64,000 bases of DNA from Shewanella woodyi ATCC 51908. Its GTDB lineage: Bacteria > Pseudomonadota > Gammaproteobacteria > Enterobacterales > Shewanellaceae. Below, in pieces: positions 53,863 through 62,828 of the stretch. The notes beneath the pieces were generated by a model. It saw only the letters and a program-made list of their open reading frames with translations. It was not told the DNA's origin and ran no database searches. The translations under genes were made by a program, and so were the position numbers. Each line of letters opens with the position of its first letter. Position 1 is the stretch's first letter. The stretch is taken from contig NC_010506.1 of NCBI RefSeq assembly GCF_000019525.1, positions 62,001 through 126,000 of the forward strand. Reading direction: 5' to 3'.

Positions 53863-55812
53863 ATGAAAAAACAACAAAAAGTGCTGAGAGTATCTAGCTT
53901 GGCGCTAGCCATGAGCTTGGCTTATCAGGTTCAGGCTGATGAAATCGAAAGAGATCCAATTCTTGATGTGACAGACGTTATTGTGGTGCACGGTGAGCGC
54001 GCTTCAGTAACCGAGGCCGCTACGACTCATTGGAGCGTAGATGCGGAAGAAATTAAGGCGTCAGGCGCACAGAGTTTAGATCAAGTTCTTGAAAACGTTC
54101 CAGGGGTTTATGTGCGCGTGGGTGGTGATTCAACTCCACGAGTTGATATTCGAGGTTTAAAAACGCGCCACATTACTTTCTTAATTAACGGTGTACCAGC
54201 AAGTAGCACCGAAGATGGTCAGTTTGATCCAAGTGTTATCCCAACGAATCTAATTGCTCGAGTTGATGTTTCTGTTGGTCCTACATCTGTGCTGTATGGC
54301 CCGGGTGGAAGTGCGGGTGTGATTAACATTATCACTAAGCAAGGTGATGAATCATCTTCGCTGTCAGGTAAAGTAGAATCCGCTGCTGACAATACGCTCA
54401 ATGCTGATATCAGTGCAGCAGGTTCAGGTGATAACTGGCAAGGTATTATGAGCGTGACTCATCAAGAAACTGATGGCACTCCAATGCCTGATGATTTTGA
54501 AGATACGCGCAATCAGATCGGTGATCTGCGCTTTAATTCAGACAGAAAGTTAACTAACTACTACGCCCAAGGTAGTTACTTCATCAACGATTCAACTAAG
54601 TTAATGGCTAATTACACTCAGCGTGATGGTGAGTGGGGGAAAGCACCTACCGTTGACCGCAAGAAAGCTCCCTCAAGGATTGAAGATTTCAATGAGCAAA
54701 GCATGCAACTTGGTGCAGCCCATGAAATAAACGAGAAGTATGTTGTTCGTGGTTTTGTCTACTATAACCAAACAGATATGGTTGAAAACTTCTATAACCA
54801 TAGAATGAACAACCTAAATAGTATTGTTGAAAGTACCTCTAAAGTCAGCGGTACTAACCTTCAATTTATTAGCGAATTTGATTATGGCGCAGTGTTAACC
54901 ACCTCTGTCATTGTTGAAAAGCAAGATTGGTTCTCTCATACAGATAAAATTCGTAGTGAAAAAGGCACGGGCAGTGGTGGCGGCTCTGGCGGCGGTCAAG
55001 GCAGTTCTGGTGATATCGATGAAAGCTTGATGGTTTATACCGGTGCTGCAGAGTACCAATATCAAGATGACGGTATATATGGCTACAGCTTAGGTGTTGC
55101 GGTTCACAATTACGATCTTGATGTGAACAGTGAGACAGACTTTTCAGCGCAAGCGTCTGCATTTTACCAAGTCACAGACTCAAGCCGTATCCATACAGGT
55201 CTTGCTCGAAAAGTTCGTTATCCATCGATCAGCGATCTTTACGCGCCTAACAGCGGTAACGTGAACCTAAAAGCCGAAGTTGCTAACCAGTTTGAACTGG
55301 GTCTACAGCAATCTCTACCTTTCGATACTCAGTTAGATATCAGTAGCTACATAACTGATGCCAATGATTACATTGCTAAAGATGATAACAACCACGAGCA
55401 AAACATTGGTGATTATCGCTTTATGGGGGTTGATTTGCAGATGACGAATCAATATTTCGATAGCCTAGGTTTAACGTTTGCCTATAGCTACATCGATACC
55501 GAGGACCGTGCTACTAATGAGCGTTTGCAATACCGTCCGACCCATAACTTGCGCCTGCAAGCGAGCTATGACTTCTCCTTTGGTTTAACGACACGTTTAA
55601 ATGCTGAGCGCGTTATTGATCAAGTGAATGGCAAAGGTGTTCAGCTAGATAATTACACCTTAGTTGACCTAAGTTTGAGCCAGAATATCTGGCATGACAA
55701 TTTAGAGTTATATGTCCGAGCTACAAACCTATTTGATGAACTTTATTATCAAAGCGACTTTATGCCACAGGCGGGTCGTCAGGTGTTTGTCGGTATTAAC
55801 TGGCAGCTTTAG
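53863..55812 (+). CDS. TonB-dependent outer membrane receptor, substrate unknown
   Basis: This 649-residue protein has a signal peptide (cleavage after VQA, residue 25), a TonB-box-like DVTDVIVVHG (about 37-46) and a plug domain (SLDQVLENVPGVYVRVGG, VDIRGL, LYGPGGSAGVINIITK). A 22-strand-type barrel ends in VFVGINWQL. A loop near residues 367-383 is very rich in Gly and Ser (GTGSGGGSGGGQGSSGD), probably an extracellular loop. The ABC/ECF genes follow with a 3-base gap, so the receptor should bring the substrate of that transporter across the outer membrane. It resembles siderophore and cobalamin receptors in layout only. Confidence 0.93.
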   Translation: MKKQQKVLRVSSLALAMSLAYQVQADEIERDPILDVTDVIVVHGERASVTEAATTHWSVDAEEIKASGAQSLDQVLENVPGVYVRVGGDSTPRVDIRGLKTRHITFLINGVPASSTEDGQFDPSVIPTNLIARVDVSVGPTSVLYGPGGSAGVINIITKQGDESSSLSGKVESAADNTLNADISAAGSGDNWQGIMSVTHQETDGTPMPDDFEDTRNQIGDLRFNSDRKLTNYYAQGSYFINDSTKLMANYTQRDGEWGKAPTVDRKKAPSRIEDFNEQSMQLGAAHEINEKYVVRGFVYYNQTDMVENFYNHRMNNLNSIVESTSKVSGTNLQFISEFDYGAVLTTSVIVEKQDWFSHTDKIRSEKGTGSGGGSGGGQGSSGDIDESLMVYTGAAEYQYQDDGIYGYSLGVAVHNYDLDVNSETDFSAQASAFYQVTDSSRIHTGLARKVRYPSISDLYAPNSGNVNLKAEVANQFELGLQQSLPFDTQLDISSYITDANDYIAKDDNNHEQNIGDYRFMGVDLQMTNQYFDSLGLTFAYSYIDTEDRATNERLQYRPTHNLRLQASYDFSFGLTTRLNAERVIDQVNGKGVQLDNYTLVDLSLSQNIWHDNLELYVRATNLFDELYYQSDFMPQAGRQVFVGINWQL

Positions 55813-55815
55813 TCC

Positions 55816-57171
55816 ATGAGTTTACTTGAGCTAGATGGGGTGAGTTTTCGCTATGACTGTGGCGAGCCGTTTATTCTGGAGGATCTTAATCTCCAGATTA
55901 AACCGGGTGAGTGTCACTGTATTAGCGGGCCGACTGGCTCAGGTAAATCGACGCTGCTTAAGTTGATTATGGGTGTTCTTTCACGGCCCTTTGACGGTGA
56001 AATGATTAGAACTGGTGACTTAACACTGGGTCTAGTGATGCAAGATCCCAATGTGCAGTTTATCCGTCAAAGTGTGGGGGCTGAGGTTGCTTTTGCACTG
56101 GAAAACTTATGTGTTCCGCTTGAGTTAATGCGGGCTAAAGTGATCTCCGCCTTAAGAAAGGTGGGTCTGTTTGTTCGCTTAGATATGCCGATTGAGCAGT
56201 TGTCTTTGGGGCAGAAGTACCGCGTCATGATAGCGGCTCAACTGGTTTTCGAGCCCGAGATACTCCTACTTGATGAGCCTTGGGCTCAACTCGATAACTC
56301 TGGGGTTGAAGAGCTTATATTGGTCTTGTCACAGCTAAAACGTGACGGGGTTGCGGTGCTGCTGGTGGATCATAACCCAAGGGCGTTTAGCGAGCTGGTT
56401 GATGCTTTTTATCATATGAAAGATGGAAGCTTAGTGGCTGGCTGTTTACCACCTGTTACTGTCGAGCATCTTGTTGGTGCTCCTGTATTGCTCGACACTT
56501 GCGTGGTGCAAGCTGAACCATTTGAGTTCAGCTTTATCGATCAAGCGCCACTGTTTAAGAGCGTAGAACCCTTAGCTATCTATAGTGGCGAGATTATCGC
56601 TCTGATAGGCGATAACGGTACTGGCAAGAGCAGTTTTTTGAAAACTCTTGCGGGGATCCAAGCGGATATCGGTAAGCTGCCTCTCACTGTGCTAGGCAAG
56701 CAACCTAAATTAGGTATTTTTGGCGCTGAGATGGGACTCCTGCTACAGGCGCCTAATCGTCAACTGTTTGAAGAGACTGTTTTAGGGGAGTTGCAGTTTA
56801 GCCTAAAGCGTTTCGGCTTGCCGCTACATCGGGCTGAGCAGTTGTTGGATGAGCTGGAGTTAAGCCATTTAGCCGAGCACTCTCCTCACAAACTCTCCTA
56901 TGGTCAGCAACATATGGTGGCATTGGCCTCTTTAGTCTGCCTAAGGCCTAAAGTGCTTCTGCTCGACGACCCGTTTGCTGGGTTAGATGCTGAGTACCTT
57001 AATCGTGTCTGGTCTTTGCTGGTCAATCTTAGTCATAGGGGAAGTGCAATTTTACTGACGAGTCATCGGCAGATGGTAAACCTACCTGTCACTCGGTATT
57101 GGCAGGTCGAAGCGGGCTTTCTGCGCTGCGAATATGATCCCTCTGTTACTCAAACCTTGCAGTTCGGTTAG
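55816..57171 (+). CDS. ECF-type fused double ABC ATPase
   Basis: This 451-residue protein holds two ABC ATPase domains in one chain, like EcfA-EcfA' fused. The first has Walker A GPTGSGKST (38-46), signature LSLGQKYRVM and Walker B ILLLDEPW. The second has GDNGTGKSSF (about 265-274), LSYGQQHMV and VLLLDDPFAG. In the second Walker B the catalytic Glu is replaced by Asp (DDPF), which may weaken that site. The gene lies between the receptor and EcfT. It should energise uptake of an unknown vitamin, metal or other scarce compound. Confidence 0.92.
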   Translation: MSLLELDGVSFRYDCGEPFILEDLNLQIKPGECHCISGPTGSGKSTLLKLIMGVLSRPFDGEMIRTGDLTLGLVMQDPNVQFIRQSVGAEVAFALENLCVPLELMRAKVISALRKVGLFVRLDMPIEQLSLGQKYRVMIAAQLVFEPEILLLDEPWAQLDNSGVEELILVLSQLKRDGVAVLLVDHNPRAFSELVDAFYHMKDGSLVAGCLPPVTVEHLVGAPVLLDTCVVQAEPFEFSFIDQAPLFKSVEPLAIYSGEIIALIGDNGTGKSSFLKTLAGIQADIGKLPLTVLGKQPKLGIFGAEMGLLLQAPNRQLFEETVLGELQFSLKRFGLPLHRAEQLLDELELSHLAEHSPHKLSYGQQHMVALASLVCLRPKVLLLDDPFAGLDAEYLNRVWSLLVNLSHRGSAILLTSHRQMVNLPVTRYWQVEAGFLRCEYDPSVTQTLQFG

Positions 57172-57184
57172 GTGAGTTTTGACT

Positions 57185-57850
57185 ATGAAAACTAGGAGAG
57201 GTGTTCGTCATTCAACACTGGAACGAAACGCTGATAGAGGCTCAAAGTCCATTGGCTGGACTGCTGGTGCGCTGAGCTTAGCGTTAATCTTATCGAGTAG
57301 CGCATTTTTCATCCCACAAGATTATCTATTGGCGCTTATCGTTTGTGACATTGTCTTGGTTATCCATGGTGTTTTTCGCCGTGGTGACTTTTGGGTTCTG
57401 GGACGGGTGTTTCTCGTTCAACTTGCAATCACTCTGACGCTCTATTACTTAATTCACGGCCAAGAACAGCTAGTCCAAGGGGCCTTAGCTGTGGTTAGGG
57501 TGTTGCTGGCATTTATTCCTGGTTGGTGGCTATCAGTGAGCTGTAAGCCTGAGCAGATAGGTGAAGTCCTTGCCTGGATATTACCAGTCAAATGGGCCTT
57601 TGTTATCGCTGCCTCGTTAAGTTTACTGCCGACAATGACAACTGAGATTCGAGAGATATACCAAACTCAATGTCTGCGAGGGGCAAAAATATCCCCCAAG
57701 GCGTTGAGAGATCCAAGAAATTGGGCCGAGTTGATCCATTGCGTTGTTTTTCCACTCCTTATTCAACTGCTTAAGCTATCTAAGCAAACTGCGATGGCTG
57801 CTCAACTGCGTTATTTTGGCAAACATAAACGCACGACTCACTGGCGTTAG
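57185..57850 (+). CDS. ECF transporter T component (EcfT/CbiQ family)
   Basis: This 221-residue inner-membrane protein has about five transmembrane helices and two cytoplasmic arginine motifs, QTQCLRGAKISPKAL and AAQLRYFGKHK. They correspond to the two coupling helices (x-R-G) that contact the ATPases in ECF transporters. ATG 57185 is chosen with GGTGAG eight bases upstream. A TTG at 57179 would add two residues. The gene follows the ATPase by 13 bases and precedes the S-like gene. Confidence 0.87.
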   Translation: MKTRRGVRHSTLERNADRGSKSIGWTAGALSLALILSSSAFFIPQDYLLALIVCDIVLVIHGVFRRGDFWVLGRVFLVQLAITLTLYYLIHGQEQLVQGALAVVRVLLAFIPGWWLSVSCKPEQIGEVLAWILPVKWAFVIAASLSLLPTMTTEIREIYQTQCLRGAKISPKALRDPRNWAELIHCVVFPLLIQLLKLSKQTAMAAQLRYFGKHKRTTHWR

Positions 57851-57877
57851 TCGTGCTCATCATTAAAGAAGGTTGTT

Positions 57878-58423
57878 ATGGGTAAAGTTTTAAATTTCAG
57901 TCTGCAGGATGCACTTTTTATCGGTTTTTGCGCCACCTTACTGGTCGCACTAAAGAGCATGTTACGCCTTAAGTTAGGCATAACAGGTCACTCTATGTTT
58001 CTGATGACATTTTTCTATCTTATCTGCTACGGGGTTGTTGGTCGTGTGGGCTGTATTACCGCCTGTGGTCTGCTGTCTGGCTTGGTTGCCATGATGCTGA
58101 GTATCGGAAAAGGGGGCCCTTTGATCCTGATAAAGTTCGGTTTACCTGCCTTAGCGATGGACTTGAGCATGTTGCTGTTTTCTGGACTGTTGACCTTAAA
58201 GCTACGCTGTATTGTCGTTGGTTTAGTTGGTTGCTTTGCCTGGGCTGCCAAAAGCTGGGTTGAAAATCTGCTGGTGGGGATGACTATTCAGGTAGCCTTG
58301 GTGCAGTTTATGTTGAGTATGCTCAAGGGGGGCGTATTTACCATTTTGGCTGCATTAATGGTTCCCTCTGTGTTAAGTCGATTAAAAGCACATGATCTAC
58401 TGTTTAACGAAGATGTGAAGTAA
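57878..58423 (+). CDS. Putative ECF S component, substrate-binding membrane protein
   Basis: This 181-residue hydrophobic protein with about five or six membrane helices (for example DALFIGFCATLLVALKSML and FLMTFFYLICYGVVGRVGCI) lies directly after EcfT, where S components sit. It has no recognised substrate signature for biotin, riboflavin, thiamin, cobalt or queuosine S proteins. A run MMLSIGKGGPLILIKFGL could be the binding face. SD AAGAAGG precedes the ATG. The role is inferred from size, topology and place. Confidence 0.72.
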   Translation: MGKVLNFSLQDALFIGFCATLLVALKSMLRLKLGITGHSMFLMTFFYLICYGVVGRVGCITACGLLSGLVAMMLSIGKGGPLILIKFGLPALAMDLSMLLFSGLLTLKLRCIVVGLVGCFAWAAKSWVENLLVGMTIQVALVQFMLSMLKGGVFTILAALMVPSVLSRLKAHDLLFNEDVK

Positions 58424-58488
58424 CTCCTTGTGAGTGGTTACTTAGCTTGATTGCTAATTCTATTGCACTATTTTTCTAGGAAAAAAAA

Positions 58489-59241
58489 ATGAATCTACCC
58501 CCATTGAAATCTTGGCTTATCTGTATTGATGATACCGATGATATTGGCACTAAAGGTACCGGTGAGATTGCTGAAGAGATTGCCAATCTGCTTTGTGATA
58601 GCACAAGTCTGCAACCTTGGGTGACCCGCCATCAGCTATTTGTACATCCAGATATCCCCTATACCTCTCACAACAGTGCCATGTGTTTTCGATTGGAGAC
58701 TCAGGCGCAGCTTGAGCAGATAAAGCAGGTAGCGGTGAAGCATCTAGTTGAACAGAGTGCGCCAGCATCGGATCCTGGTTTAGCGATATTAGAGCTCGAC
58801 ACTGAGTTTGACTCAAACGCATTGGTTGAGTTTGGTTTGCTGGCCAAAAAAGAGGTGATAACTAAACCACAAGCCTATGAGTTGGCAGAAAAGTTGGGTG
58901 TATCACTCAGTGAGCATGGTGGTACAGGGCAAGGGGTGATTGGTGCGTTGGCTGGGTTAGGCTTACGCCTTTATGGTCAAGATGGCCGGGTGAAGGGGCA
59001 AGTTGATCTAGGTCAAGAGGAGTCTGAAGAGGGGGTTAAGTTAACCGTTGCCGAGGTACTTAAGCGGACTGGGCTGGGTAGGGTTATCAGCATCGAGGGT
59101 GAGATCTTAGATGCTTGTGAAATCTTGCACCTCACTAAGAAGGTAAAAGCTATCTACTATCAACATGAGTTTTCCTTGCTGGTTTATCGCCATGAAGGGC
59201 GCTGGTGTAATGCACTGAAAAAACATCTGAAGGCATATTAA
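58489..59241 (+). CDS. Stand-alone TiaS-like (IDDTD) domain protein
   Basis: This 250-residue protein begins with LICIDDTDDIGTKGTGEIAEE. This resembles the ATP-binding N-terminus of archaeal tRNA-Ile2 agmatinylcytidine synthetase TiaS (IDDTDS...), and a later EHGGTGQGVIGALAGLGLR is the second conserved glycine-rich block. The zinc-ribbon and OB parts of TiaS are absent, and bacteria use TilS rather than TiaS. A tRNA role is therefore doubtful, and an ATP-dependent ligase or kinase acting on the imported substrate is possible. It follows the S-like gene after 65 bases with AGGAAAA before the ATG. Confidence 0.68.
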   Translation: MNLPPLKSWLICIDDTDDIGTKGTGEIAEEIANLLCDSTSLQPWVTRHQLFVHPDIPYTSHNSAMCFRLETQAQLEQIKQVAVKHLVEQSAPASDPGLAILELDTEFDSNALVEFGLLAKKEVITKPQAYELAEKLGVSLSEHGGTGQGVIGALAGLGLRLYGQDGRVKGQVDLGQEESEEGVKLTVAEVLKRTGLGRVISIEGEILDACEILHLTKKVKAIYYQHEFSLLVYRHEGRWCNALKKHLKAY

Positions 59242-59243
59242 TC

Positions 59244-59468
59244 ATGGAGAAAGTTATCGCGAGTTTTGAGTTTGATGGACAAGTGTTTCGCTTCAGGTTT
59301 GGTAATGAAAATGAGCTTGAGTCACGGAAAACTGCCAATGAGTGTTATCAATTCACGCCCGATGATGAGGATGAGCAGATCGATGACTTCCCTACCTCCT
59401 GCTATAACTGCATGAACAGACGTTGGCTTATCGATGGGATGGCATGTTCAAAGATTGAACGGATTTAA
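59244..59468 (+). CDS. Small four-cysteine protein, function unknown
   Basis: This 74-residue acidic protein has cysteines at 34, 53, 56 and 68 (NECYQF, SCYNCM, MACSK). They could bind a metal or an iron-sulfur cluster. It begins two bases after the TiaS-like stop and is clearly in the same transcript and probably translationally coupled. Its N-terminal IASFEFDGQVFRFRF looks like a beta hairpin. No family is recognised. Confidence 0.65.
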   Translation: MEKVIASFEFDGQVFRFRFGNENELESRKTANECYQFTPDDEDEQIDDFPTSCYNCMNRRWLIDGMACSKIERI

Positions 59469-59693
59469 TGTTGAATAGTAAAATCTATTTACTAAGAGGT
59501 ATTTAATTTATATGAATCACTTAACCATAATGGCACTAAGGTTTTATGTTTTGATTTTTATCGGTTTTTTAGTTTATTAGTTGGTCTGGCCTCGCTAGTA
59601 TATACTCTTCTAAAAAAATTAAAGAAGGTAAGCCGTACTAATATATTAATAAACGCTTACTGGTTTTTATCTTCTTTGGGAGAGTTTGTTCGT

Positions 59694-60872
59694 ATGGTTG
59701 AATCGGTAGAATCTAAGGCTCATGTTAAGTTTCCTGTCTCAAAATTGAGCGTAGGTATGTTTGTTACATCGATTGATAATGATGGGCAAGTGGCCATAAC
59801 CAATGCTGGTCAGATTAAAGACAGAGAAGCGATTAACAAGCTCATCAAAAATGGTATTAAATATGTTTGGGTCGATAAGGAGAGATCTGCCGACTCCTGT
59901 GGTTTTAAAAATACGGTCCAACCTCCTCCAACAGTAAAGAAGAAAGCCCCATCTAGAGAAGCATCACAACAAAAAGCCAAAAAGTTAGTGACCGAAGCGA
60001 AAGATCTATTAGCTAAAGTCTTGTCTGAAACCTTCGAGGGAAAGGCGATAGAGGTCGCACCTTTTGAGGAGTTTGCTGATAACCTTATTGATTCTGCTCT
60101 GCTTGATTCCGATGCACTCAAATGTGTGTCAGCATTAAGAACAAAAGATGCCTATCTGCTTGAACACTCCGTCAATGTCGCCTTTTTATTGATCACCTTT
60201 GGTCAGCACCTTAACCTTGATAAGCAAAAGCTTAAGGAGATGGCTGTCGGTGGCATATTGCATGATGTGGGTAAGATTCAAGTCGATGATAAAGTACTCC
60301 ACAAACCGGGCAAGTTGAGCCAGGAGGAGTTTGAGCACATGAAGAAGCATCAGAACTTCGCCATGAATATTATGTCAAAAACCGATGGCATATCGCAGAT
60401 AAGCAAAGATGTTTGTTTGATGCATCATGAGAAGCTTGATGGTAACGGTTACCCCAATGGATTAAAGGGAGAGGAGCTGCCACTTCATGGGCGTATGAGC
60501 TGTATTGTGGATATTTATGACGCCTTAACTGCTAAGCGTTGTTACAAAGATGCCATGAGTCCAGCAGCGGCATTTAAAGTGTTACTTAGCTTAACCCCTT
60601 TTCACTTAGATGAAGCATTGGTTTATCAGTTTATTCGCTCTGTTGGCGTCTATCCCGTAGGCTCTCTTGTTGAGCTCTCTGATGGTCGAATAGGGATTGT
60701 ATGGCATGCAAAAGGTAGAGATGCACTACACCCGATACTGAAATGCTTCTATTCTATTAAACATAAACGCTATCTCGATGTGACGTTCGTTGATCTGCTT
60801 AAGAGTGATGCCAATATTGAACGCGGTATTTCCCCCTGTAGCCTCGATGTCGATCCAGCTCCATTTTATTGA
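59694..60872 (+). CDS. HD-GYP domain cyclic-di-GMP phosphodiesterase
   Basis: This 392-residue protein has an N-terminal DUF3391-type region (FPVSKLSVGMFVTSI...) and an HD-GYP domain. HDVGKI carries the HD metal pair, and HHEKLDGNGYPNGL the HHExxDGxGYP signature with all ligands present, so it should hydrolyse c-di-GMP. ATG 59694 is preceded by GGAGAG nine bases upstream. It is unlinked in function to the preceding operon, with a 225-base gap. The hairpin at 60897-60915 follows. Confidence 0.93.
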   Translation: MVESVESKAHVKFPVSKLSVGMFVTSIDNDGQVAITNAGQIKDREAINKLIKNGIKYVWVDKERSADSCGFKNTVQPPPTVKKKAPSREASQQKAKKLVTEAKDLLAKVLSETFEGKAIEVAPFEEFADNLIDSALLDSDALKCVSALRTKDAYLLEHSVNVAFLLITFGQHLNLDKQKLKEMAVGGILHDVGKIQVDDKVLHKPGKLSQEEFEHMKKHQNFAMNIMSKTDGISQISKDVCLMHHEKLDGNGYPNGLKGEELPLHGRMSCIVDIYDALTAKRCYKDAMSPAAAFKVLLSLTPFHLDEALVYQFIRSVGVYPVGSLVELSDGRIGIVWHAKGRDALHPILKCFYSIKHKRYLDVTFVDLLKSDANIERGISPCSLDVDPAPFY

Positions 60873-60896
60873 TCTATTTTATAAGTATATGCTTTT

Positions 60897-60922
60897 AAAG
60901 GGGCTAAGCCCCTTTAGGGCCA
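60897..60922 (+). terminator. Terminator after the HD-GYP gene
   Basis: An AAAGGGGC/GCCCCTTT stem (60897-60904 with 60908-60915) has a TAA loop. A T-tract follows only after a gap (60923-60927), so strength is moderate. Confidence 0.5.
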
Positions 60923-60989
60923 TTTTTCGTTTTATGGCGTTGAAATTGATATAATTCACTCCATGTTTCGCTGCTTCTAGGTATTCCTC

Positions 60990-61649
60990 TTGTCAAAAAA
61001 TCGCATATTTACCACCGCTATTTTGCTTATCTCCCTCGCTCTTTTAATCCCAGGTGTCACTCAGCCAATTCTGAGCATTAGTGGATCCATAGAGAAATCA
61101 GAGCTGACTAAAGCGGGGATAGATCAGCTGGCAACAAGCTTGGGAGATAACTCTGCGAGCGGCAATACCAGAGGTATGCTCTCCATGTTTAGTGGAATGT
61201 TAGGACTCAATGATCTGGAGGGGGAAGTTGAAGTCTTTCAGAAAACACGCAGTATCTGGGGAACAGTAGATGAGCTGTTTAGATCAGGAAATGCTGCCGT
61301 TGCAGCTTTAGTTATGCTGTTCAGCGTTATTATTCCAGTATTAAAGCTCTCATTAATGTTGCTACAACAACTGCCGATCACCCCCTCATTTAGACAGGCG
61401 ATCACAGGCTTTACCACTAAGATTAGCAAGTGGTCGATGGCCGATGTGTTTGTGGTTGCGCTCATCGTCACCTATATGGCGGGTAATGCCTCGGCAGGCA
61501 TGGGAGAGATGCTGAAAACCACGGCGAATTTTGAGGTCGGTTTCTACTATTTCAGTGCTTACTGTCTCTTTTCTATTGCCAGTACCTATCTGGTTAATAC
61601 TGATGTTACAGAGTCAGATACTAGCTTGCCAGAAACTGAGAGAACTTAA
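60990..61649 (+). CDS. Paraquat-inducible protein A family membrane protein
   Basis: This 219-residue protein has about four transmembrane helices and a short PqiA-type layout: IFTTAILLISLALLIPGVTQPILSI at the start, VALVMLFSVIIPVLKL-like second helix, FTTKISKWSMADVFVVALIV as third, and FYYFSAYCLFSIASTYL as last. It lacks the N-terminal zinc ribbon of full PqiA. PqiA-type proteins work with MCE proteins in lipid transport. None is adjacent. TTG 60990 is the likely start because the next in-frame ATG would remove the first membrane helix. Confidence 0.78.
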   Translation: MSKNRIFTTAILLISLALLIPGVTQPILSISGSIEKSELTKAGIDQLATSLGDNSASGNTRGMLSMFSGMLGLNDLEGEVEVFQKTRSIWGTVDELFRSGNAAVAALVMLFSVIIPVLKLSLMLLQQLPITPSFRQAITGFTTKISKWSMADVFVVALIVTYMAGNASAGMGEMLKTTANFEVGFYYFSAYCLFSIASTYLVNTDVTESDTSLPETERT

Positions 61650-61797
61650 GGTTTTCACCTGTTTGAGATCTGCGTGAACTCTCAAAAATCACTTAGGTAG
61701 GCCTGTGCTCACAAGTTTGTTAGTCGTTAGATATTTAATTGAATTTAACAGTGTGAATTAACTCTATCTCAGTATGATTTTATCAATTGAGAGACCT

Positions 61798-62481
61798 ATG
61801 AAACGTCGAGATTTTATCACTGCTGGCGGCATTGCTGTTGCGAGCGCCCTATTTGCACCACACTTGTTTGCTACACCAAAGGGGAAGCCCTTGAAGATTC
61901 TCGCTTTAGTGTTTGATGATTATGAAACACTAGACTTACACGGTCCTGTTGAGATGCTGGGACATATGAGTCATGTGCAGATTCTGTTGGTGGGGGCCAA
62001 ATCTATCATTAGAAGCTATCAGGGCCCTAAAGTGGTGACCGATATCTCGATGGAGCAGGTGACGCCCTGTGATCTTTTGATTGTCCCCGGTGGGATCGGC
62101 ACCCGAACACTCGTTGAGGACAGTGAGTTGTTGAGTTGGCTACAAGCTCAGGAAAAGGTCTCTAAGAAGGTGTTTTCTATCTGTACGGGCTCCGCTCTAT
62201 TAGCTAAAGCTGGCATTTTAGACGGTGTTAATGCCACGACCAATAAGATGGCTTATCAATGGGTAACAAGCTTATCTCAGAGAGTCCACTGGCAACCAAG
62301 TGCACGTTGGGTTGATGAGGGGAAGTTTCTGACCTCATCTGGCGTCTCCGCTGGAACAGATGCAGCCCTGTTTTATGTCCGCCAACTACGTGGTGAAGAG
62401 GAAGCAAGACGTATTGAACGGTTAACTGAGTATCACTGGAATGATGACTCGACTAATGATCCTTATGCCGTTGAGGTGTAA
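61798..62481 (+). CDS. DJ-1/PfpI family protein with Tat signal
   Basis: This 227-residue protein begins MKRRDFITAGGIAVASALF, a twin-arginine (RR-D-F) signal followed by a hydrophobic stretch and a probable cut after LFA. The rest is a DJ-1/PfpI domain: LALVFDDYETLDLHGPVEML, LLIVPGGIGTRTLVED and the Cys elbow FSICTGSALLAKAGILDG, as in isonitrile-hydratase-like and AraC-associated DJ-1 proteins. Export via Tat is unusual for this family. ATG 61798 follows GAGAG. An ATG eight codons earlier would bury the signal slightly. Confidence 0.85.
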   Translation: MKRRDFITAGGIAVASALFAPHLFATPKGKPLKILALVFDDYETLDLHGPVEMLGHMSHVQILLVGAKSIIRSYQGPKVVTDISMEQVTPCDLLIVPGGIGTRTLVEDSELLSWLQAQEKVSKKVFSICTGSALLAKAGILDGVNATTNKMAYQWVTSLSQRVHWQPSARWVDEGKFLTSSGVSAGTDAALFYVRQLRGEEEARRIERLTEYHWNDDSTNDPYAVEV

Positions 62482-62666
62482 TTAAAATTTCCGCCTTAGT
62501 TGTTATAGCTATTTATTAGTAAAAACGAGTATTTGTGAATTAATTGGAATATGAGAAATAATAACCACTTCTAATAGAGCTGCTTTGCATCTCTATTTAT
62601 GCCACTACGTGGCGTTATATGGATTGAGTTCAAAGCGATGGAACTCTAGTCTGTTGGAGGACTGGC

Positions 62667-62828
62667 ATGAAGAAGTGGTTAATTGTTTTATCTTGTACTG
62701 TATTCGTTGCAGCCTCACTGCTGACTAGCGGACTGACTCGTGCGCTAATTGATCTTGTTGCCTTTGCTAGTCTGCTGTGGATCGTACTGGTAATGAGATC
62801 AGATCCTAGCTCAAAGCAGGATATATAG
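62667..62828 (+). CDS. Small membrane protein, 53 residues
   Basis: ATG 62667 is preceded by TTGGAGGA six bases upstream, an excellent ribosome-binding site. The frame is 53 residues, starting [17 protein letters not shown] and containing two hydrophobic segments (about 4-20 and 27-43) with a polar tail. The last 18 bases overlap the convergent YeiH-family gene. The good start site and membrane character support a real small protein. No function is known. Confidence 0.6.
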   Translation: MKKWLIVLSCTVFVAASLLTSGLTRALIDLVAFASLLWIVLVMRSDPSSKQDI

